Assembly: GCA_946122785.1 (NCBI GenBank)
Contig: CAMGYJ010000005.1
Span: forward strand, 80,656,547 to 80,720,546
Reading direction: 5' to 3'
Source of the DNA: Linum tenue
Taxonomy: Eukaryota; Streptophyta; Magnoliopsida; Malpighiales; Linaceae
Length of the DNA stretch: 64,000 bases
Of the stretch, positions 58,419 through 64,000 are shown piece after piece. Position 1 is the first letter of the stretch. Each line of letters opens with the position of its first letter. The position numbers and the translations under genes are program-made. The notes beneath the pieces are model-generated. The model did no database searches, was not told the origin of the DNA, and worked only from the letters and a program-made list of their open reading frames with translations.

Positions 58419-61400
58419 ATGGAAGGCGAAATCAAAGCCGAATTCGAGAAGAACGGTTTCATCCTTGATAACGAAGAGGAAATCCTCAACAAATGTAAGA
58501 ATCCCTATCCCATGCTGCCCGCCAATCTTCTAACTTCTACTGTCACTCGGTTCATTTCCATGTCGGTTTGAGTTCCTAATCTGGTCGCTCGGGGTTTACC
58601 AGGTCTCACTTTCTGCATAAACTACAAGCTTAACCCTTCGGATCTCGTTTCCAGCTGGGACGTTTACTCTCTCAATCGGTACAAGGAGATACGAATATAT
58701 GCGAAAATTTTCTTCTTTTTTCCCTCTTAATTGCAACTTTCGAGCACTGTAATTTAATTTGAGCTTGTTATTTCCGCTTTTTGTGGTTTATGTTACAGAA
58801 AGCTGAAAGATCTAGTTGTTCAGAATGTGGAAATGGAAGGTTTCCTATCGCACTTACAAAACGAGCAGAAAGAAGCGGTGGTTAAACAAGAAGCCGACCT
58901 TCATTTCTACTCGAGCAAAGATGTTGACATGTAAGCAGTTTCCTCGTGAACAATTTGTTTCAATTCATAGTAGAATTCAGGGTTGAGGGAAATTTTCTTT
59001 TTTTTCTTTACAGGATTTTGAATGATGACGAGGAAAACTTTAAGGATGCAATTCTGAGCACTCCTCCAGGTAAAAATGCAAAACCATACTCCGATCCATT
59101 TGATTCAGCACTCTACTCGAACGGGAACGGTTATTCTTCTGAGAAGCCGTCAAGGCTTGTGACTCCATTCGGGCGAAGAACCGATAAGTTTGTTGCGAGA
59201 TTCAACTTCAACAATCTGCCTGATACCGAGAATGGTGACGAAAAGGATGCTGGTATGGACTCTGAGGATGATGTGATCAAGAGGGTTAAACCTTTGAAGA
59301 GGTTTTCTTTGGTTGTCAATGGAGATGGGCCTGAGCCAGGTTGCAGATTCATGTATGACAGGATTGAAGACCGGGTATTCAGTTGATTGTTACCCAACTG
59401 TGAATGTATTACTTAGAAATGATATCCAACAAAATTCCACTAAAGCTAGTGCCTTCGTTTCTTTCTTTGTTCTTTTAGTTTAATGCACTTGACAACCGCA
59501 TCAGAAGGCGTGCTGCTTCACTTTTTTCGTCTGGCATTTATGAGGAACCATCAGATCCTTCGGTTGCTTCGGGGGTAAACTTTACAGTCCACTTTATTCT
59601 TCTTTCCTTGCGGCGTTAGAAAGCACCTCAAGCATTTGGAGGTTTTATTGTTTTTTAGTTTTGTGTTCATTTGATTTGAAATTTTAAGCATATAGACATT
59701 TACATATCTCATTCATCTCATGAATGCTACTGTTTCAGAGAAGTATATTTGCTGTTGGAATGATTTGTTGTGAAGAGGAAGGTCGACTAAATGACAAGTC
59801 CATTATGCTGCAAAGCAGGTAAAACTTCAGTGATGGAAACTGTTATGCTTTCTTATAGATAAGCAGATTAACTATGACACCATGTCCAACTTTTAACCCT
59901 AATTGAATCTACAGAACAGTATTCTTTCTTTTATCACATTTCCATGGGTGGCCTAAAACATAAAACTTAGAAAGCATGGCATATTCAGGGCCCTCTTATA
60001 ATCATCATCTAGAAGGTTTACATGGGAAGAGAACCATTCTGTTTCACTGGTTATTATCCAAAGTTTGTTTCCTTGCTCATATTTATGAATTCTTTTTTGA
60101 ATACTTAAAGCCTGAATTCGACAGCATCGAGCATTCAGGAGGACAGCGTGTGCGTCTAGATCTGCAAAAAGTGAACCAGTTCTCTGTTTTTCCAGGACAG
60201 GTAAAATCTGTGAATACAAGTTATTGGTGTTTGATCCATTCACGTCCAATTGCATACTCAACCAAAAGACGCGTTATTTCTCTGCAGATTGTAGGTGTTG
60301 AAGGTAACAATCCAAGTGGATATTGTTTGATCGCATCGAAGCTGGTAGATTCTGTTCCTTTATCAGCAAACAATGTTGAAGATTTGCATCCTGCGAAAAG
60401 ACCAGCCTTGGACCAAGACATTCAGTTGGTTGACTCATCCAGTCCAGAAAAAGAGATATCAGTGGTTAGTACTTGTGCCCGAGTAGTCTTCCATTTTGTT
60501 AGATTATGAACTCCTTTTGTTATAATATGGTAGTCCGAATTGGTCAAATCCTCTCATCTTTGATTCAGTCTCTCCATTCCCTAGCATAACTTTTTCTTTT
60601 ATTCGACAGCTTATTGCCTCAGGACCGTTTACCACAACTGACAACTTATATTTTGAACCTCTCTCGGAGCTACTAGCTTATGCAAGAAAAAAGCAACCAC
60701 AGCTGCTTATATTGGTAAGATGTTAGTTGCTTTGAAACTCAATCAACTCTTCTTATTTTCAAGTGAAGAAGTCTCTTTTCAGTTAACTGATTATTGTTAT
60801 GTTTCAGTTGGGACCATTTGTTGACTCTGAACATCCAGAGGTTAAGAAAGGAACTGCGGACAGAAGCTTTGATGAAATTTTTCATATTGAAATCATCAGA
60901 AGGGTATTTACTGCTTCAGAAAACTTGTTTTTCCAATTGATTTGTTTAAGCAACTCTGTCTAGATCATGATCCCCTTTCTCTGATTTCAATTTCAGGTGC
61001 AAGATTATGTTGAACACATGGGTTCCAATGCAAGAGTGATTCTTGTACCTTCTACACGTGATGCTAACCATGACTTTGTTTTCCCTCAGGTAGCATCAAA
61101 TTAACTTTCTTCATTTTACCACATTGTTTCCATTAGTGCACCATTTCCATAAGTTGGTCGCTCAAGTCGAAAGTACCATGACGATGTGCTTTGGTTTTTC
61201 CAGCCTGCATTCGACATTCATCCTCCCGAGCTCAAACATCAGGTAACTCATCAACTGCTGCACGACGACATCTTTTCGAGTACTTGTCTGTTGGATCTTC
61301 ATCATGGGACCCAGACAGAATGACTTAGTACTATTTGTTTGGTTTGCCCAGATCAAGAGTCTCCCAAACCCAGGCATTTTCGAAGCTAATCAGGTAATGT

Positions 61401-62067
61401 CAACATCTTAGTCCTTTGCTTTTGGATTTGGTGATAAGTTCTTTCAATGACCTGGCATATCAGGTCAGAGTAGGTTGCTGTACGGTAGATATTCTTAAAC
61501 AGCTTAGTGGAGAGGAGCTATCTCGGAATCCCAAAGATGGTTCACCACCAAGCGACCGGATGAGCAGACTTGCAAGCCATATCCTAAATCAGCAAAGGCA
61601 AGTTCCAAAGGCATATTACTGACTATCTTCTTGTTACAAATTAATGAATCCCATCGCAGTACCTAACAGCTTCAACATGAAAATATTCCTGAAAGCAGCT
61701 TTTATCCACTTTATCCGCCGGCAGAAGATGTCCCACTCGACTTCTCACTTTCTCCAAAAGCTCTCCACATTGCTTCTCCTCCACCTGACATTCTTATATT
61801 ACCTTCAGACATGAAGTACTTCATTAAGGTAAGTTGAAGCTTAGTGCATACCTTATCCTTATCATTGAATTGCCTCCCTGTAATCCTGTCTCTCCCTCTC
61901 TGGTGCAGGTATTAACGCTCGGAGGAACAACTGAAGGGGAAGAGCAGAGGAAGTGCATCTGTATAAACCCAGGAAGACTGGCAAAGGGTGAAGGAGGTGG
62001 CACATTTGCAGAGCTCGATTACGGCGGCAGCCCTGATAGAATGAATGCCTCTATCTGGAGCATATAG
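58419..62067 (+). CDS. POLA2: DNA polymerase alpha subunit B (primase-associated)
   Basis: Sixteen exons join in phase: 58419-58494, 58603-58678, 58799-58930, 59014-59374, 59479-59574, 59739-59818, 60125-60200, 60288-60464, 60610-60714, 60808-60903, 60997-61089, 61204-61242, 61352-61393, 61464-61597, 61699-61828 and 61909-62067, giving 623 residues, the family length. The N-terminus MEGEIKAEFEKNGF is the small helical domain. The middle has an OB-like part (SGGQRVRLDLQKV). The C-terminal half is the inactive calcineurin-like phosphoesterase domain, with IASGPFTTTDNL, LGPFVDSEHPEV, VPSTRDANHDFVFPQP and SFYPLYPPAEDVPLD. It acts in the nucleus in the pol alpha-primase complex that starts Okazaki fragments. 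Intron 14 (61598-61698) is GC-AG (AG|GCAAGT). Confidence 0.93.
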
Positions 62068-63048
62068 AAGCGTTCCCAAATCCCAAGTAACACATACTAT
62101 CACAACTCCGTTCCCGAATGTCGTCTTGCATTGCATACTAGATGGTTATGGTTGCAGAGTCTGGTCTAGATTCTGCAGATCATCAGCAAGTCTATATGAG
62201 CTGAATATGTAAATCACCATCCCACATTCCTTGTATCCTTGGGGAAACTGTGCTCCATACGAAGAGAAACAAAGTTGATGGAAAGGGGCAAGGGATGTAC
62301 ATTTGTAGGAATTGAGCTTTGTAAAATTTATGTCAGGTAATGTGTATTAGGGTTCTTCTAAAAGCTGTACTTTTCAGGGGTTTTTTCCTGAGTTTATTAG
62401 TATTATTATTTTATTCAGTTCAACTCAGATGGATCAGTAGAGACAAAATAGAAAAAAGAAATGAAAGAATATTAGTCATCTTCCATTTTTTCAATTCTTC
62501 AACCAAGATATAAAACTGTCAGAAGTCAACATTCTTGGCTGCTTTCTCTTATTGGTTGAACCAAGCAGCTTGTGATAAGAGTGTCTTATCCTTTTCTTTT
62601 TGTACACAACCAATTGTCCAGATTGGTCGACACTGATGAAGTAATGAGTAACGACAAAAAGACCAAGTCTGCTTCTTTTGTTCGATTTCGCTTCTATTCG
62701 ATTTTGTTTTTCGTTTCAAATTCGTATGCTAAAATTTCCAACAAAATATTCATTATGATGTTGTCTCGCTACATTTGCGACCGTTACATCCAAATTAATT
62801 TTCGACTCATAAGCACGTCGATCTGTATTTGTTACATTTACGATCGACTCATAAGCTCGTCGACGCTAATCCACACGTCGACATGCATCAATGACGGGTA
62901 CATACATTCATTAAGCATTGCTCAAAAAGAAGAAGAAGAAGAAGAAAGGAAGCCACAGCTTATGAACAAGAAGCAGCAGCAGTGAATTCATCACATATAC
63001 ACACAGCAATCAATCCCTAAAATCGAATTATCCGGCCGGAGCGAAACC
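62068..63048. other. Convergent intergenic region
   Basis: Holds the POLA2 3'-UTR and the TLC gene 3' flank, plus (AAG)n/(GAA)n repeats near 62927-62945. The 137-codon frame at 62572-62985 has no recognisable domain and overlaps these simple repeats. Confidence 0.45.
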
Positions 63049-63810
63049 CTACTTCACCTTATTATTACTCCTTTGCAAATCAGAGCTCCGCCCCCAAAAC
63101 CCTCTCTCCTTACACCAACCCACCCAGTGAGTCGACACCCACATCACACTCACCGCAATCGCCGCAACAATCACCACCATCCACGACACCCACACCCACG
63201 CCGGAATCAACCCCCGGGCCTCACCGCCGGCGAAGAACGCCACCATCTGGATCATGAAAATCGGTGCCAGGACCCCTCTCACCACCGAGTAGAACACGTA
63301 GAAGAACGGGGACAGAAACTCGTACAGCCTCGCCGCCGCGGCCGACTCGCCCTTGCGGAACCGGGCGATGCTCCACACGTTCTGGCACGCGCTGGTGGCC
63401 TCCGCGAGGATCAGGAGCTCCAGGAGGCCGTACGCTCCCCTGCCGACGAGGAAGCGGCAGGTGAGGAAGACGTAGAGCGTGGCCAGGTGGTGGAGGATGA
63501 AGAGGACGTCGGATGGGGAGAAGGCGAGGTAGTGGAGGAGGTCGGCGACGAAGTAGGCCGTGCTGAAATCGAGGACTGAGTTCTGGAATTCCGAATTCGG
63601 CGCCGCCAGAGGAGGAGCGCCGCCTGCCGCGGCGGTTAGGAGGGCGCGGACGGCGAGGAGGACGGCGGGGGTGCCGTGGGAGAGGGACATGAAGGAGGAG
63701 GAAGCTTCGGCGCGGTGTTTGGGGCCCCAATTGCGGAAGAGGACCAAGTAGGCGAAGAGGTAGATGGAGAGGAAGAGGGCGAAGGAGGTAGAGAAGTTGA
63801 GGGAATCCAT
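63049..63810 (-). CDS. TLC (TRAM-LAG1-CLN8) domain membrane protein
   Basis: A single-exon minus-strand frame of 253 residues. About six or seven hydrophobic segments are visible, from FALFLSIYLFAYLVLF near the N-terminus to WMVVIVAAIAVSVMWV near the C-terminus. The TLC signature region includes the LDFSTAYFVADLLHYL segment followed by FILHHLATLYVF, with the conserved paired His. The family includes ceramide synthases and lipid-regulating CLN8/TMEM56-like proteins. The short length, the missing Lag1p motif and the lack of a homeobox point to a TMEM56-type TLC protein of the plant endomembrane rather than a ceramide synthase. It is strongly GC-rich. The start fits because an AT-rich leader precedes it and a hydrophobic segment follows at once. 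Confidence 0.88.
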   Translation of the reverse strand: MDSLNFSTSFALFLSIYLFAYLVLFRNWGPKHRAEASSSFMSLSHGTPAVLLAVRALLTAAAGGAPPLAAPNSEFQNSVLDFSTAYFVADLLHYLAFSPSDVLFILHHLATLYVFLTCRFLVGRGAYGLLELLILAEATSACQNVWSIARFRKGESAAAARLYEFLSPFFYVFYSVVRGVLAPIFMIQMVAFFAGGEARGLIPAWVWVSWMVVIVAAIAVSVMWVSTHWVGWCKERGFWGRSSDLQRSNNKVK

Positions 63811-64000
63811 GGCGGTTGTGGGGAATTGGGGATGGGAGCTTGGAATTGAAGGAGAAGGGAGTTGGAAGTTTTTGAAGGGGTTTTTGTGTAGGAGGGAATA
63901 TCCAAAGGGAAATCGGAGGTTTTATTCCTTTTAGGTTTGGGGATTGGATGATCAATGGCGTCCTTGTCAGAAATTTTGATTTTTTATGAGATATTTTTTT

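Noticed and set aside
62572..62985. 137-codon plus-strand frame between POLA2 and the TLC gene
   Set aside because: Low-complexity Ile/Ser/Thr stretch ending in (GAA)n; no domain or transcript signal.
63073..63955. Long plus- and minus-strand frames overlapping the TLC gene
   Set aside because: GC-rich shadows; only the 63810-63049 frame has membrane segments and the TLC motif.

Overview
This 64-kb window is nuclear DNA from a flowering plant, most likely a eudicot. It has intron-rich genes with plant-type products (the trihelix factor GT-1, cytosolic GAPDH, a B12D mitochondrial protein, MAD2, DNA polymerase alpha subunit B), AT-rich introns and intergenic DNA, and a heavy load of Copia, Gypsy, LINE, hAT and Mutator-type elements. 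The species cannot be named from the sequence alone. All functions below come from motif and family recognition, not from a database search. Splice sites were placed by eye so that reading phase and family alignment stay consistent.

Layout. 0.4-3 kb: a GC-rich minisatellite split by a transposon that itself carries a Mutator-like element with a perfect 9-bp target duplication. 3.7-4.4 kb: a patchwork of local direct and inverted duplications. 4.5-13.6 kb: a gene-rich block with a small conserved plant protein (+), a YqaJ-type nuclease (-), GT-1 (+, 5 exons) and MAD2 (-, 7 exons, one of 16 nt). 14.0-17.9 kb: an hAT transposon with a three-exon transposase broken by one nonsense codon, plus a captured armadillo-type gene fragment. 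18.0-22.6 kb: debris made of a plant-mobile-domain fragment, a 5'-truncated Copia element ending in two inverted 222-bp LTRs, a LINE fragment and a Gypsy 3' end. 22.6-30.5 kb: a Gypsy LTR holding a young 5.9-kb Copia element. 30.7-38.7 kb and 39.7-47.7 kb: AT-rich gene-poor DNA with small transposons, including two hAT MITEs with perfect 8-bp duplications, a Mutator-like element with ~200-bp inverted repeats, and a tRNA-derived SINE-like family. Between these lie B12D (-) and a tRNA-Val. 47.8-63.8 kb: a second gene-rich block with GAPC (+, 11 exons), a deleted Gypsy-type element, an ankyrin-repeat gene (+), POLA2 (+, 16 exons) and a TLC-domain membrane protein (-).

The genes are an ordinary set of housekeeping and regulatory loci with no operon-like functional link. 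GT-1 and the YqaJ nuclease are divergent and may share a promoter region. GT-1 and MAD2 converge. The unusual content is structural: nested insertions with datable junctions, an inverted-LTR junction, template-switch-like duplications and transposons carrying host-like sequence. I found no convincing new biochemical system.
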